This document shows positions 50,810 to 60,347 of a stretch of 64,000 nucleotides of DNA, in pieces. Each line of letters begins with the position of its first letter. The stretch's first letter is position 1. The stretch comes from VGKP01 sp964578345 (lineage in GTDB: Archaea; Nanobdellota; Nanobdellia; Pacearchaeales; GW2011-AR1), in assembly GCA_964578345.1 (NCBI GenBank), contig CAZOCP010000001.1:48622-112621 (forward strand). Direction: 5' to 3'. The translations under genes and the position numbers were made by a program. Under the pieces are notes generated by a model that saw only the letters and a program-made list of their open reading frames with translations, was not told the DNA's origin and made no database searches.

Positions 50810-52111
50810 TTAATAGACCGGCTGTTTTATATGTAAGAAACCAATGAAAAGCATATTTAAAATACCTACTATAAGGATGATTAATAAAGTCATTTGCATA
50901 GGAGCAAGGCCGGTGTTAAGCTGAGCAACCGAGATTATTACTAGAATAATCATTAAAATCATCGGAGCAGCTATAACTATCCCAATATAAATATCCATAA
51001 ATGTCTCAGCAAGTTTTGTGTATTTTTCTCTTTCTAATCTATAAGATATAAGCAGAGTTTCTGCTCTCTTTGCAAAAAAGTCAGCCAGATTTCCTCCAGA
51101 GGTTATAGTAGTAGACAAACCAGAGAATAACTCTGAGAGTTTAGTGCTCGGAGTACTTGTAGTAACAGCATTCAAGGCGTTCACAAGATCATAGCCATAT
51201 AAATTAATCTGGTTCAATACTTTGCGTATCTCTTTCCTTAAATATGGATACTCTCTGCTTAATTCAATTATCCTGAATATCTGGGAGGGCTCAATTCCCG
51301 AGCCAGCAATTGCACTCATATGAATAACAGCAAAAGGCAGTTCTTGATCAATTTTTTTTGCAATAGATTTTTTTTCAGTCGAAGGATAATAATACAGTGC
51401 TAAAAATACCATAAGGGGCATAATTATAGGCACCAAGGAAACCACGACAACTCTTGTTATGTTTAATTCAGAGAATTTTACAAATGGGTAAACAAAGCTC
51501 ATATCGAAAAATAGTAATATCACCGACAAAATTAAAGCAAAGAAAAGAGATAAAAGAGTTGTAAATAAAGTCGTAGCCACATAAGCCGGAAATAAAATAT
51601 TCAGGTTTGCTCTGCGCAGTTCTAACGGAAGAGGCTTAAAATAGCCTCGAGATATAAGTTGGCTTGCAGTTGAAAGAAAGAATTTATTTGACATTTTGAT
51701 ATATCCTCTTGCTGCTTTAAACTCTTCTATTTTTTCAACATTAATGGCGGGTCGCCTTTTAATTTTTTTAATAATCTGTTCAGTGATGCTCAGCTCTTGC
51801 AGAAATTTCTCTCTATCCTTTTCATACAATACAACCCTTTCCTCACTCTCCCCTCTTTGAATAATCACCTCTTTCAATAGAGAATTTTTCTGTTTTGAAA
51901 TACTAGGTAATTCCTGCGCAATAGGCAGATTTGCGAGAAGAGCCGAGGTATTTTCATTAAGTATTTTAATGCCGGACTCTAAAGCATCAATTGCTTGAAT
52001 AAGGAGTTTTTTTTCATTGTCAGAAGAATATCTTGCTCTTTGCCCATATTCTGCCATTTCCATAAGCATCTTAATTTCCGTAGAGATATTTTGTCGAAGC
52101 GGGTCTATCAT
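50810..52111 (-). CDS. Type II secretion/type IV pilus platform protein (FlaJ-like)
   Basis: 433 aa. Long N-terminal helical extension, spans near 180-230, then T2SF core KIDQELPFAVIHMSAIAGSG and SPFSLSTT-like LFSGLSTTITSGGNLADFFA, and two C-terminal spans (IVIAAPMILMIILVIISVAQ and LLIILIVGILNMLFIGFLHI). Starts in an ATGA overlap with the small gene at 52108. Archaeal pilus membrane core. Confidence 0.88.
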   Translation of the reverse strand: MIDPLRQNISTEIKMLMEMAEYGQRARYSSDNEKKLLIQAIDALESGIKILNENTSALLANLPIAQELPSISKQKNSLLKEVIIQRGESEERVVLYEKDREKFLQELSITEQIIKKIKRRPAINVEKIEEFKAARGYIKMSNKFFLSTASQLISRGYFKPLPLELRRANLNILFPAYVATTLFTTLLSLFFALILSVILLFFDMSFVYPFVKFSELNITRVVVVSLVPIIMPLMVFLALYYYPSTEKKSIAKKIDQELPFAVIHMSAIAGSGIEPSQIFRIIELSREYPYLRKEIRKVLNQINLYGYDLVNALNAVTTSTPSTKLSELFSGLSTTITSGGNLADFFAKRAETLLISYRLEREKYTKLAETFMDIYIGIVIAAPMILMIILVIISVAQLNTGLAPMQMTLLIILIVGILNMLFIGFLHIKQPVY

Positions 52112-52269
52112 ATTATTTTATTAATCTGGCTTTGAAACTGAATAAGCTCTTTCTTGATTATTCTGGCTTTTTCTACATCTTTCTTTTGATAAGATGCCTC
52201 AAACGCTTCAAGAAGGTCCTGCATGCCAGTAAGAAGCTGGGCGAGGAGAACGATTTCCTCTTTCTTCAT
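52108..52269 (-). CDS. Small helical protein within the pilus operon
   Basis: 53 codons from ATG 52269: MKKEEIVLLAQLLTGMQDLL, EAFEASYQKKDVEKARIIKK, ELIQFQSQINKII, stop TGA overlapping the next ATG. Wholly helical, coiled-coil-like. Good ribosome site is hard to see, but the ATGA overlap and position between ATPase and platform genes support it. Possibly a cytoplasmic pilus accessory factor. Confidence 0.7.
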   Translation of the reverse strand: MKKEEIVLLAQLLTGMQDLLEAFEASYQKKDVEKARIIKKELIQFQSQINKII

Positions 52270-52300
52270 GCTTTTAAATTCAAAACTATATTTATATATT

Positions 52301-53836
52301 TTACTTGGCTGTCTTTACAAGATTATATTCTCTAATAACCTCTTCAGGCTTCTTGTAATAATCATTAATCACTTTCTGGACTTCAACAAACCCAAATATT
52401 TTTCTTTTATACATCTCATATAGTATATTTGCACGAATACTAAACTCTCTATATAATTTTTCTATAGGTATCCCATTTCTTAATGATATTTTATCAAATA
52501 TCCTGCTCTGCTTCTTAAAAAAGAATAAATCCTGTGCAGGCTCCCATATCAACGGGGTGTTTATCACTGCTGTACCGTCTAAATTAACCTTTACTATCTC
52601 AGCTACTTCTCTGATCCTTCTTGTCTGTTGATTGCGCACTGTTGCGTGCGTCGCTATCACAACACAATCAAGAGAGTTGACAAGCGTAGGAGATAATTCT
52701 ATAGGTGGAGTCTGCAATCTTCTGATAAGAGTATCAACTGAATCTGCATGCATAGTGCTTATAGATGCGTGTCCGGAAGCCATGCCTTGAAACAGAACAA
52801 AAGCTTCTTTTCCTCTTACTTCACCGACTATTAAGTAATCCGGATTTTGTCTAAAAGAATTTTTTAGTATATCAAATAAATCAACTTCCCCTACTTTGCC
52901 TGCACCAACCGAAGTTCTAGCTACAGCAGGCAACCAGTTTTCCCGAGGAAGATTAATTTCTCTAGTATCTTCCAAGCTTACAACTCTTGCCTCAGGAGGA
53001 ATGAAAAAAGCGAGAGCATTCAAAAAAGTTGTTTTTCCAGATGCGGTCCCTCCAGCTATTAATATATTGGATTTATATTGAAGTAATATCCAGAAATATG
53101 CCAGCATCTCTGGGCTTACAGTATTAAAAGATAATAGCTGAATCGGAGTCCAAGGCACATTAGTAAACTTTCTAATCGTAAAAGTCGGCCCTCGAGAAGT
53201 AACATCTTTAGTGTAAGTGGCATTGACTCTGCTGCCGTCTGGCAGGCTTCCATCGAGAAGAGGCTGGGCATATGAAACATACCTTCCAGTTCTTTGAGCA
53301 AGTTTCTCGACAAAACTTGCAGCATGCTCAGGATTTACAAATTTTACATTCGTCTTTAAATTTCTATATATTCTATGAACGACATATACCGGAGTGTCAA
53401 CACCATTACACTCTATATCTTCTATATAATAATCTCTTATAATCGGCTCAATTTCATTTAATCCAATAAAGTCTCTATAAAGATAGTAGAATATTTTTTT
53501 ATAAGTTTCCTCACTCATCTTTACATTTAATTCATCAAGAAGAAGTCTGGCAGTTTTGTCAATATACGCAGCAGTTGCTTCAACACTATTTTCCACAGAC
53601 ACATTAATATTTACTATCTCTTGAATAGCCGACTCTAATTTAATCAGTGCATTCTTTTCATGCTCTTGCAGGATAGGCTCTTCTACGTCATAAACTAGCT
53701 CATTTATTTTATCATCCCAATAAATATGGGCTGAAGCATAAGGAGAAATGAGGACATATCTTACATCGGTCTTTGTTTTATCTTTAAGGCGAGGCAGGGC
53801 AGGTACACTCGGCGTAGGATTTAGAGTCATCACCAT
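52301..53836 (-). CDS. Type II/IV secretion ATPase (pilus assembly)
   Basis: 511 aa from ATG 53836; an upstream TTG is in frame but less likely. Walker A IAGGTASGKTTFLNA, Asp box SLEDTREINLPRENWLP, Walker B DYLIVGEVRGKEAFVLFQGM, His box GHASISTMHADSVD: the FlaI/GspE family. N-terminal domain about 1-190. Energises pilin assembly or secretion with the two platform proteins downstream. Confidence 0.93.
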   Translation of the reverse strand: MVMTLNPTPSVPALPRLKDKTKTDVRYVLISPYASAHIYWDDKINELVYDVEEPILQEHEKNALIKLESAIQEIVNINVSVENSVEATAAYIDKTARLLLDELNVKMSEETYKKIFYYLYRDFIGLNEIEPIIRDYYIEDIECNGVDTPVYVVHRIYRNLKTNVKFVNPEHAASFVEKLAQRTGRYVSYAQPLLDGSLPDGSRVNATYTKDVTSRGPTFTIRKFTNVPWTPIQLLSFNTVSPEMLAYFWILLQYKSNILIAGGTASGKTTFLNALAFFIPPEARVVSLEDTREINLPRENWLPAVARTSVGAGKVGEVDLFDILKNSFRQNPDYLIVGEVRGKEAFVLFQGMASGHASISTMHADSVDTLIRRLQTPPIELSPTLVNSLDCVVIATHATVRNQQTRRIREVAEIVKVNLDGTAVINTPLIWEPAQDLFFFKKQSRIFDKISLRNGIPIEKLYREFSIRANILYEMYKRKIFGFVEVQKVINDYYKKPEEVIREYNLVKTAK

Positions 53837-53867
53837 AATTTTAATCAGCAAAAGAATTATTTAAAGC

Positions 53868-53909
53868 TATGGATAACTGCATGGCTTAGATAACTTGGTT
53901 TTGGCAGTT
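53868..53909. repeat. 42-bp dispersed repeat, copy 2
   Basis: Matches 41856-41897 at 37 of 42 positions. Here AACTGC (53874-53880 region) can pair with GCAGTT at the right end, so pairing at the ends is possible in both copies although with different bases. Located 9 bp before the stop of the pilin gene at 53919 and upstream of the ATPase. Confidence 0.6.
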
Positions 53910-53918
53910 CTCAATATT

Positions 53919-54449
53919 TTATCTATCTTCTGAAATAACTATTTTTCCTCCGCCCTTATTTTCAATTGAAAATCTATAAGGTGTAGAAGCAGCTTCAAAT
54001 TTTTGTGTTCCCCCAGCATTTAAATCTCCATATAATATATCAACTTTGTCTTTATCATAATCCAAATTCAATATAGTTTTATATCCCTTTGCCGTTTTTC
54101 CAGATTCTAAGTTTATCTTGCCAGAATTTATACCTATATCTATTTCAGAATAAGGTTTTCTTAGGTCTTCTATTGTAAAAATAATCATATCATTTTCAGG
54201 ATTAATACTTAGCTCTCCCTTTTTTATAGTTAGTTCTATCTGTCTGACATTGCCTTCCCCAGTTGATATTACAGACGCTATTTTTTCATCAAAAATTCTC
54301 ATCATTTCAACAGATTTTTCTATAAATGCCCTCTCTTGCTCATGAATTATTTTAGGTACAACAAAAGCCAAAACCAATCCTATTAACACCATTCCTATTA
54401 CTAAGTAAATGACTGTTTCTATCCAAACTTGCGATCTTTTTTCATTCAT
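53919..54449 (-). CDS. Pilin-like protein of the pilus operon
   Basis: 176 aa. RSQVWIETVIYLVIGMVLIG is the hydrophobic helix with a pilin-type Glu; ectodomain is beta-rich, no Cys, with IELTIKKGELSINPENDMII. Adjacent pilins start 1 bp away. Probably a major or minor pilin. Confidence 0.72.
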   Translation of the reverse strand: MNEKRSQVWIETVIYLVIGMVLIGLVLAFVVPKIIHEQERAFIEKSVEMMRIFDEKIASVISTGEGNVRQIELTIKKGELSINPENDMIIFTIEDLRKPYSEIDIGINSGKINLESGKTAKGYKTILNLDYDKDKVDILYGDLNAGGTQKFEAASTPYRFSIENKGGGKIVISEDR

Positions 54450-54450
54450 G

Positions 54451-55026
54451 TTAAGATATTAAGTCTACATTCTCTCCATCGGCATTTTTTGTGCATTCTA
54501 TTACTTTCATATTATCTGTCATAGGACAGATTTTACCAGATTTTAAAATAGGATAAACTTCTATTTTCTTATATTCTTCAATACCCCCATTATAAACATA
54601 AGTCAGCACTTCTCCTTGTTTAGGTATTCTTATCCCTCCTAAAACCCTCTCCCCCAGAATCCATACCCCCTCCTGATTTTTATCTTTTGTCAATCCAGAT
54701 ATTACATCTTTAGTTTTTGACGAAGAGTCTTTTATAAAAACAAGTTTAAATCCATTAACCTCATTTGCAATCTCATCATCACCAACACTTGCTTTTATAG
54801 ATATTCCATAAAAGAAAGCATTATTACTATTCTTTTGAAAACAGCTATATCCAAGAGATTCTTCAACAATAAAATAATCTCTATACACAAAACACTCTCT
54901 GCTCTCACTCAAACTTTTTTGCACAAATGGAACAACGACTTGAGATACTATTCCAGCAATAACAACTGTTATAAGTAAGATAAGTACAGTTGCAACAACA
55001 GTAGAAATGCCTTTTTTTCTGTTCAT
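54451..55026 (-). CDS. Archaeal pilin-like protein
   Basis: 191 aa. MNRKKGISTVVATVLILLIT is the archaeal pilin leader/helix (KKGIS, Thr/Val-rich). Ectodomain contains CFVYRDYF, SLGYSCFQKNS, CPMTDN and VIECTKN, able to form two disulfides. Between two other pilin genes on the same strand. Confidence 0.78.
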   Translation of the reverse strand: MNRKKGISTVVATVLILLITVVIAGIVSQVVVPFVQKSLSESRECFVYRDYFIVEESLGYSCFQKNSNNAFFYGISIKASVGDDEIANEVNGFKLVFIKDSSSKTKDVISGLTKDKNQEGVWILGERVLGGIRIPKQGEVLTYVYNGGIEEYKKIEVYPILKSGKICPMTDNMKVIECTKNADGENVDLIS

Positions 55027-55033
55027 AATTTAT

Positions 55034-55528
55034 TTAAGTAACAACAACTTCAACACCCTTTTTTTCACATAAATATCCTTTTGTTTTCTCGTCAATTTCT
55101 CCTAAAATTATCGGGATTATAATAATTTTGTCATCTTTTGAGACAGATATTATTTTATCTTGTGCAGTTCCTGCTTCACCGCTGAGCAGAGACCCCTGTG
55201 CCCTAGGCCCCGTAAAAGCTAATTTATCATTTATAATTTGGCGCGAGCTTATTCCTTTCTTTTTTACCTGCAATTGATAAATAGGAATATTGCCCCTATT
55301 TATTGCTGAAATTTTTAAATAAGCCCCATCTTTGATTGCATTAGCACTCAAATCTACTTTTTCACAAACTGTCTCTATCGCTTCAGGACCATATCCTAAA
55401 TCTTTCTGTAATTTCTCTCCAACAAAACTTTTAGCCCACAGAAAAATAATAACCGCAAGAACCAATGCAATTGCAATAAGAAGCATAGTTGCTATAATCG
55501 GCGACACCCCTCTTTTCCATTTAATCAT
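55034..55528 (-). CDS. Archaeal pilin-like protein
   Basis: 164 aa. KRGVSPIIATMLLIAIALVL has the classical archaeal pilin N-terminus (R-G-V-S-P-I-I-A-T-x-L-L-I-A-I). Ectodomain with two Cys (ETVCEKVD, GYLCEKK). First gene of the pilin trio, followed by two pilin genes and the ATPase. Confidence 0.82.
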   Translation of the reverse strand: MIKWKRGVSPIIATMLLIAIALVLAVIIFLWAKSFVGEKLQKDLGYGPEAIETVCEKVDLSANAIKDGAYLKISAINRGNIPIYQLQVKKKGISSRQIINDKLAFTGPRAQGSLLSGEAGTAQDKIISVSKDDKIIIIPIILGEIDEKTKGYLCEKKGVEVVVT

Positions 55529-55569
55529 TATATTAATGATGTATAATAATTTAAAAACTTATGCAATTA

Positions 55570-56547
55570 TTAGGTTTCTACCTCTTTTTTAGTGATATAC
55601 TCAAATGCAGAATATGCTGCAGTGCATCCTTCTGCAACTCCGGTGATTGCTTGCTTAAATGGCTTGTCAGCTACATCGCCGGCCGCAAACAGCCCAGGAA
55701 TATTAGTCTCAGACGTTTTATGGTCTATGATAATTTCTCCCCCTTCGTTTATTTTTACTCCTAATGGAACAGCCAAACCAGATAATGCGATGTGCCCAAT
55801 TGCAACAAAAATTCCACGCACTTCCAGAGTCCTGCCGCCATTATATTCTCTATCGAGAATAACAGAATTTACAAATTTATCTCCTTTAATTTCACTAACA
55901 TTCGCTCTATTAATAATTTCAATTTTTTTATTAGATTCTATTCTTTTCATATTAATTGGTTCAGGCCTAATTTTCTCGCCCCTATATATAATATATACTT
56001 TTTTTGCATGTTCAGCCAAAAACAGTGCGTCTTTTGCCGCACTGTCTGATCCTCCAACTACACAAACAGTTTTATTTCGGAATAGCGGAGCATCGCATAA
56101 AGCACAATAAGCCACTCCTTTATTTTCAAACTCCCCGCTTCCAGGCACTTCAAGCTTTTTCCATTTCGTTCCTGTTGCAAACAAAACAGTTTTTGACAAA
56201 TAAACTTTTTTATCGCTTTCTACAAGAAAACCGTCTCCTTTTTTTTCTACTTTCTCCACTTTTTCTTCTCTTATATTTACTAAAGGATATGAAGCTGCAT
56301 GTTTATATATAGCCTCAGAAAGCTCCGCCCCGGTTAACCGAATAAATCCAGGATAATTTTCAACAATATTTGTCGTTGTAATTACTCCTCCAATAGGCAG
56401 TTCAGAGCCATGCATTGCTCCAAGGCAGATAGTTCTCAGTCCTAGTCTAGCACCATACATAGCAGCCGCCAATCCGGCCACGCCGGCCCCAATAATTAAA
56501 AAATCATATTCTTCAGATTGTTTTTTTTGAATTTCTTCTTTTTTCAT
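55570..56547 (-). CDS. trxB: Thioredoxin reductase
   Basis: 325 aa flavoprotein. FAD motif FLIIGAGVAGLAAAMYGARL (16-35), redox pair CALCDAP (about 148-154; usual CATCDG), NADPH motif VVGGSDSAAKDALF, and FAD-binding GLFAAGDVADKPFKQAITGV. Supplies electrons to cytosolic thioredoxins or the glutaredoxin-like protein, and so to CcdA. Single gene, TATA-like TTATATAA upstream. Confidence 0.93.
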   Translation of the reverse strand: MKKEEIQKKQSEEYDFLIIGAGVAGLAAAMYGARLGLRTICLGAMHGSELPIGGVITTTNIVENYPGFIRLTGAELSEAIYKHAASYPLVNIREEKVEKVEKKGDGFLVESDKKVYLSKTVLFATGTKWKKLEVPGSGEFENKGVAYCALCDAPLFRNKTVCVVGGSDSAAKDALFLAEHAKKVYIIYRGEKIRPEPINMKRIESNKKIEIINRANVSEIKGDKFVNSVILDREYNGGRTLEVRGIFVAIGHIALSGLAVPLGVKINEGGEIIIDHKTSETNIPGLFAAGDVADKPFKQAITGVAEGCTAAYSAFEYITKKEVET

Positions 56548-56584
56548 CTGCCTTAAATAGAAAAGATGTTATATAAATAATTCG

Positions 56585-56785
56585 TTAAGTAACTTTTTGC
56601 CAAATAAAATCTTTATTAATTCTATAACCTTTTTTAAGTTTCCATCCTTTTTTTGTCAAAAGAGTTAATTCATTTTGATAACCAATGTACCGCTTTCCAT
56701 CTTTTACATTTACTGCTCCTCCGACCATACAGACAGAATATTCAAAACTAGGGGAAAAACTCTCCCACACCTGCCTTTTTTTCAT
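56585..56785 (-). CDS. Small hypothetical protein
   Basis: 66 aa, basic and strand-rich: FSPSFEYSVCMVGGAVNVKD, GKRYIGYQNELTLLTKKGWK, LKKGYRINKDFIWQKVT. No family recognised. ATG at 56785 with no close TATA box. Confidence 0.45.
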   Translation of the reverse strand: MKKRQVWESFSPSFEYSVCMVGGAVNVKDGKRYIGYQNELTLLTKKGWKLKKGYRINKDFIWQKVT

Positions 56786-56926
56786 ATTAATACTACAAAC
56801 TATTATTTTATAAAACTTTGTTTTTCAAACATACAACATAGAATCTCTTTGTCTTAACTATAAGATAGTCATGAGCCGAAAAGTATATATAGTTAGAATT
56901 TATTCAATAGCAAAGATAAATTAAAC

Positions 56927-57520
56927 ATGACACAAAGAATCTATCAAACAGCAAAAAGTACCTTAGCTTCACTTGCACTTGGAGGAGCACTAGCCTTAAC
57001 ACCCAACTACAGTAATGGTAAAGAAAACAATCAGGCATTTCTGCCAGTGCAAGAACAAACTATTGCTAAGTTCAGAGAACAGAAATATGGCGAACATTAT
57101 GACCGACACCTTTCTGCTTACAAACTTTCACATGAAGCAGCCATCATATTATTTAACAATTCTATTTCTGACTACACTTTTTCTGTGGCCGAGCAGCAAG
57201 AAGTATACAATAAACTGATAGAAAATAGAATCTCTAGAGAAATAGTACTTGAATTTGCTGCGAAATATCATTTATCTACTGAAGAAGAAATTAAAGAGCA
57301 AAGAGAAGTCAGCAATCTTTACAAACTGCTTGATAAAAATTTAACAGGCATAGATCATGGCAGGCCAGAATTAGAAAAAACACTTGAGAAACAAGGAATA
57401 TATATTAAAGTCGGCAGTAAACCTACACAGAGTGAAAAAGGCATAGCACTTACAACCCTTGGTTTGATCGGTCTCCTCGCCCCCTTTTCTCTTATACTTA
57501 TAGCCAAACTAAGTAATTAA
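56927..57520 (+). CDS. Hypothetical protein with signal-like N-terminus and C-terminal anchor
   Basis: 197 aa. N-terminal STLASLALGGALALTPNYSN resembles a signal peptide; the middle is helical and charged; C-terminus GIALTTLGLIGLLAPFSLIL is a membrane span. TATA-like AGTATATATAG about 40 bp upstream. Stop abuts the convergent gene at 57521. Function unknown. Confidence 0.55.
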   Translation: MTQRIYQTAKSTLASLALGGALALTPNYSNGKENNQAFLPVQEQTIAKFREQKYGEHYDRHLSAYKLSHEAAIILFNNSISDYTFSVAEQQEVYNKLIENRISREIVLEFAAKYHLSTEEEIKEQREVSNLYKLLDKNLTGIDHGRPELEKTLEKQGIYIKVGSKPTQSEKGIALTTLGLIGLLAPFSLILIAKLSN

Positions 57521-58669
57521 TCAATTAATCCTCTTCCCATCTTCATAAACAAACATCTTCCTCTTCGCTAATTCATCAAAAAAGGGATTATGAGGCACAC
57601 AAGCTTCAGGTCCATGAACTCCAACTTTTTCAATTAAATTTTTTTTAAGCATTTGTGAGATTATACTTATAGTACGCCCAGTATCTACATTGCTTCCAGC
57701 ATCTTCCCATCCTTCTGTTGTTTTAACGATGCAATTAATCTCGCTGATTTTCTTTTTGCCGTCTTTTAATCCTTCAATCTCGACCCATATATTTTCTATT
57801 TCTTTATATTTTTTCGGCACATCAAGTTTATTAAGAACTTTATCAGCAAAGTCGATAGGCTTTATCTTAATCCCGCCTATGTCGATTTCTTTTCTAGAAT
57901 GGAAATTTAAATCCATCAAAGTTTTGATTATTTTCATCGAATGTTCAGGAAACCCGGCCAAATAATGCACATTTTTCAATCCAAATTTTTTAAAATATCT
58001 AGCAAAAGTATAAACTTCTGAATGTACAATACAATACGTAGTTTGTTTTCCTATTTCTTTAAAATTAAAAGTCCCCTTGCAGATTATTCTATCAGATTTT
58101 CTAAATTTCCCATTAAGAAAAATAACTGGCCTTTGTACAAATTCATCAAAAATACTATGCATAGAATAAGGAATAACAAATTTTTTTATGTTTGAATCCC
58201 ATGCAAAGCCTAAATTAATAGTATCTACAGAATCAAATTTTTCCAAAGCATGAGCAGCCATAATATTGCTTATTCCAGGAGTTGAGCCGCATCCGGTAAT
58301 ATTTAATATTCTTGCTTTTTTAAATGCATTATGCAATTTAAATTGCTGCAGAGTTATATTTTGTAAACCTCCTAAATCAGTGCATGATTTCTTTGTTTTC
58401 AAGCATGCTTTCATAATATCAACATTAAAAATTAATTCAGCGCAGTTTACGACAACATCAGCACCAGAGAAAATTATCGCTCTCGCGATAGATTCATCGC
58501 TTTTCAGATCAACATAGGTAAAACCAGCAGATTTATTTTTTAGCAGGCCAGTTACAGCATTTTTATTTCTGCCAGCAACCATTACTTTATAGCCAGATTC
58601 TAATAAATCTCTTACACACAACCTGCCTTGTTGTCCAGTCCCCCCAAATACAATAAAATCATATTTCAT
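57521..58669 (-). CDS. Saccharopine dehydrogenase-like oxidoreductase
   Basis: 382 aa. Rossmann motif FGGTGQQGRLCVRDLLESGY (8-27), VVVNCAELIFNVDIMKACLK, DLGGLQNITLQQ and GCGSTPGISNIMAAHAL, typical of the saccharopine dehydrogenase (Lys9-like) family. About 30-40% similar by eye to the paralogue directly upstream at 58671. Substrate not determinable; no lysine-pathway genes are visible nearby. Confidence 0.85.
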   Translation of the reverse strand: MKYDFIVFGGTGQQGRLCVRDLLESGYKVMVAGRNKNAVTGLLKNKSAGFTYVDLKSDESIARAIIFSGADVVVNCAELIFNVDIMKACLKTKKSCTDLGGLQNITLQQFKLHNAFKKARILNITGCGSTPGISNIMAAHALEKFDSVDTINLGFAWDSNIKKFVIPYSMHSIFDEFVQRPVIFLNGKFRKSDRIICKGTFNFKEIGKQTTYCIVHSEVYTFARYFKKFGLKNVHYLAGFPEHSMKIIKTLMDLNFHSRKEIDIGGIKIKPIDFADKVLNKLDVPKKYKEIENIWVEIEGLKDGKKKISEINCIVKTTEGWEDAGSNVDTGRTISIISQMLKKNLIEKVGVHGPEACVPHNPFFDELAKRKMFVYEDGKRIN

Positions 58670-58670
58670 T

Positions 58671-59816
58671 TTAATTTATAGTTATGCCGTTTTTCAATAT
58701 GGCAATACCCCTCTTTCTTAATTCTTTAAACATAAGTTCAGGATTGATGATATATTCAGGAGCAAAAACTCCATGACTTCTAACATTCCCATTCAAAATC
58801 ATTTGTGCCCCAATTGAGCAAGGTATTCCGGTATTTAGAGTTCCGCCAGAACTTTTCTTATTAGAATGAGTTATCATATCTATAATTACTCTATTTTTAT
58901 TGAACATAACTCTTATTATTTCTTTATCAGCAATTTTCGTTCCTATTTTAGGAATGAACTCATCCATTAATCTAGTTGTTATATTTAATATTTCTAATTT
59001 TTTCCCTGAAAAGAGCAATTCCTCATGAGACGTAAATCCATTTTCAATTAATATTTTAATTGTTTCACTAAAATCTTCCGGAAATGTAGCTCTAAATTCG
59101 CATTTTTTCAGTCCTCTCTTTTCAAAAAATTCTGGCAAAGTAGCTAACTCTGAATGCAAAGTTAAATAACCAGTTTGTACGCCAAATTCATCTCCAAAAT
59201 TATATTTTTTAGGTTCAGAGCGAGGTTCAACAAAGCGCAATTTTCCATCTCTAAAGACAGCTGGTTTCATTGTATATTCATCAACCAGAGTTTTAAAACT
59301 GTAAGGAAGAACAAATTTTTGTTTATATGTAGTAAAATCTTTATCAGCAAATACAATTTCTAATTCTTTAATTTCTTTTAGGAATCTAGAGCCATAAGCT
59401 GCAAGAATATTGCTCATACCAGGCGAAGCTCCCAAGCCAAGAATAGCAGTTTTTCCAATATCCTGAAAATCCTTGTTTAATTTTAATTGTCTTAAAGTTT
59501 CATGAAACATCCCCCCTAAATCTACATAATTTATTTTGGCTTCCAGGCATGCTTTCATAATTTCAAGATTTAGATTATATTGCAGGCAGTTTATACAGAT
59601 ATCTGCCTTTTTCAAAAAAGAGATAAGTTCTTTTTTATTCTTCACATCAATAGTTTTTCCTATAACTCTTGCAGAATTGAAAGAACTAGCATATTTTGCT
59701 ATTTTCTTAGAGTCTCTTCCTGCAATTATCACCTCATCTTTTTCAGTAAATGAGAACAAATCTCTAACTACTTCTCTCCCTATAATTCCATATCCTCCTA
59801 AGACAACAAACCTCAT
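58671..59816 (-). CDS. Saccharopine dehydrogenase-like oxidoreductase (paralogue)
   Basis: 381 aa with LGGYGIIGREVVRDLFSFTE, ADICINCLQYNLNLEIMKAC, DLGGMFHETLRQLK and GLGASPGMSNILAAYGSRFL, collinear with the neighbour at 57521. The two genes are 1 bp apart and probably arose by tandem duplication, perhaps forming a heteromer. Overlaps the phosphatase gene by 4 bp. Confidence 0.85.
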   Translation of the reverse strand: MRFVVLGGYGIIGREVVRDLFSFTEKDEVIIAGRDSKKIAKYASSFNSARVIGKTIDVKNKKELISFLKKADICINCLQYNLNLEIMKACLEAKINYVDLGGMFHETLRQLKLNKDFQDIGKTAILGLGASPGMSNILAAYGSRFLKEIKELEIVFADKDFTTYKQKFVLPYSFKTLVDEYTMKPAVFRDGKLRFVEPRSEPKKYNFGDEFGVQTGYLTLHSELATLPEFFEKRGLKKCEFRATFPEDFSETIKILIENGFTSHEELLFSGKKLEILNITTRLMDEFIPKIGTKIADKEIIRVMFNKNRVIIDMITHSNKKSSGGTLNTGIPCSIGAQMILNGNVRSHGVFAPEYIINPELMFKELRKRGIAILKNGITIN

Positions 59817-60220
59817 AAATACTCCAACTCCCGTGTTAGCTTTCTTACTTTGTTTTCTATTTTATTAATAATCTCAACTCTCTCTTCAACTTTATTGCTT
59901 TTCACATCTAGTATCTTCCACACAATTACTTTCTTTGCATACTTATTATTTTTCGTAAATATTTCTTTAGGCACATCATCTGCCACAATAACTATCATAT
60001 CCTGCCATTTTAACAAGGGCACAGTTATACTTTTTGGTCCCCCATACAAATCTAATTTTTTCTTTCTTAAAGCCAAATAAAGAGAACTATCTCTTGATTG
60101 GCCGGTAAAAATACCTGCGCTTTTCGCATAAATACTTTTATTTTTATTCAGCTTTCTAAATAAAACCTCAGCTACTCTGCTTCTAAACACGTTATATTTG
60201 CAGACGAATAATATATTCAT
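59813..60220 (-). CDS. Low-molecular-weight protein phosphatase/arsenate reductase-like
   Basis: 135 aa from ATG 60220, which begins directly with MNILFVCKYNVFRSRVAEVL; this contains the CX5R catalytic loop (CKYNVFRS). AKSAGIFTGQ follows, and VIVADDVPKEIF supplies the candidate acid Asp. An upstream ATG would add 20 residues not typical of the family. First gene before the two saccharopine dehydrogenase-like genes. Confidence 0.82.
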   Translation of the reverse strand: MNILFVCKYNVFRSRVAEVLFRKLNKNKSIYAKSAGIFTGQSRDSSLYLALRKKKLDLYGGPKSITVPLLKWQDMIVIVADDVPKEIFTKNNKYAKKVIVWKILDVKSNKVEERVEIINKIENKVRKLTRELEYL

Positions 60221-60347
60221 ATATCCTCTTTTCACTTTAATAAACTTAAGATATAAAAATGTTTTGCCTGCTTCACTCAATTTTATTTCTTAATTGACCT
60301 GCTGTAAATCTCTTCAACTTTCTTCCAATTCACAATATTCCAGAAAG

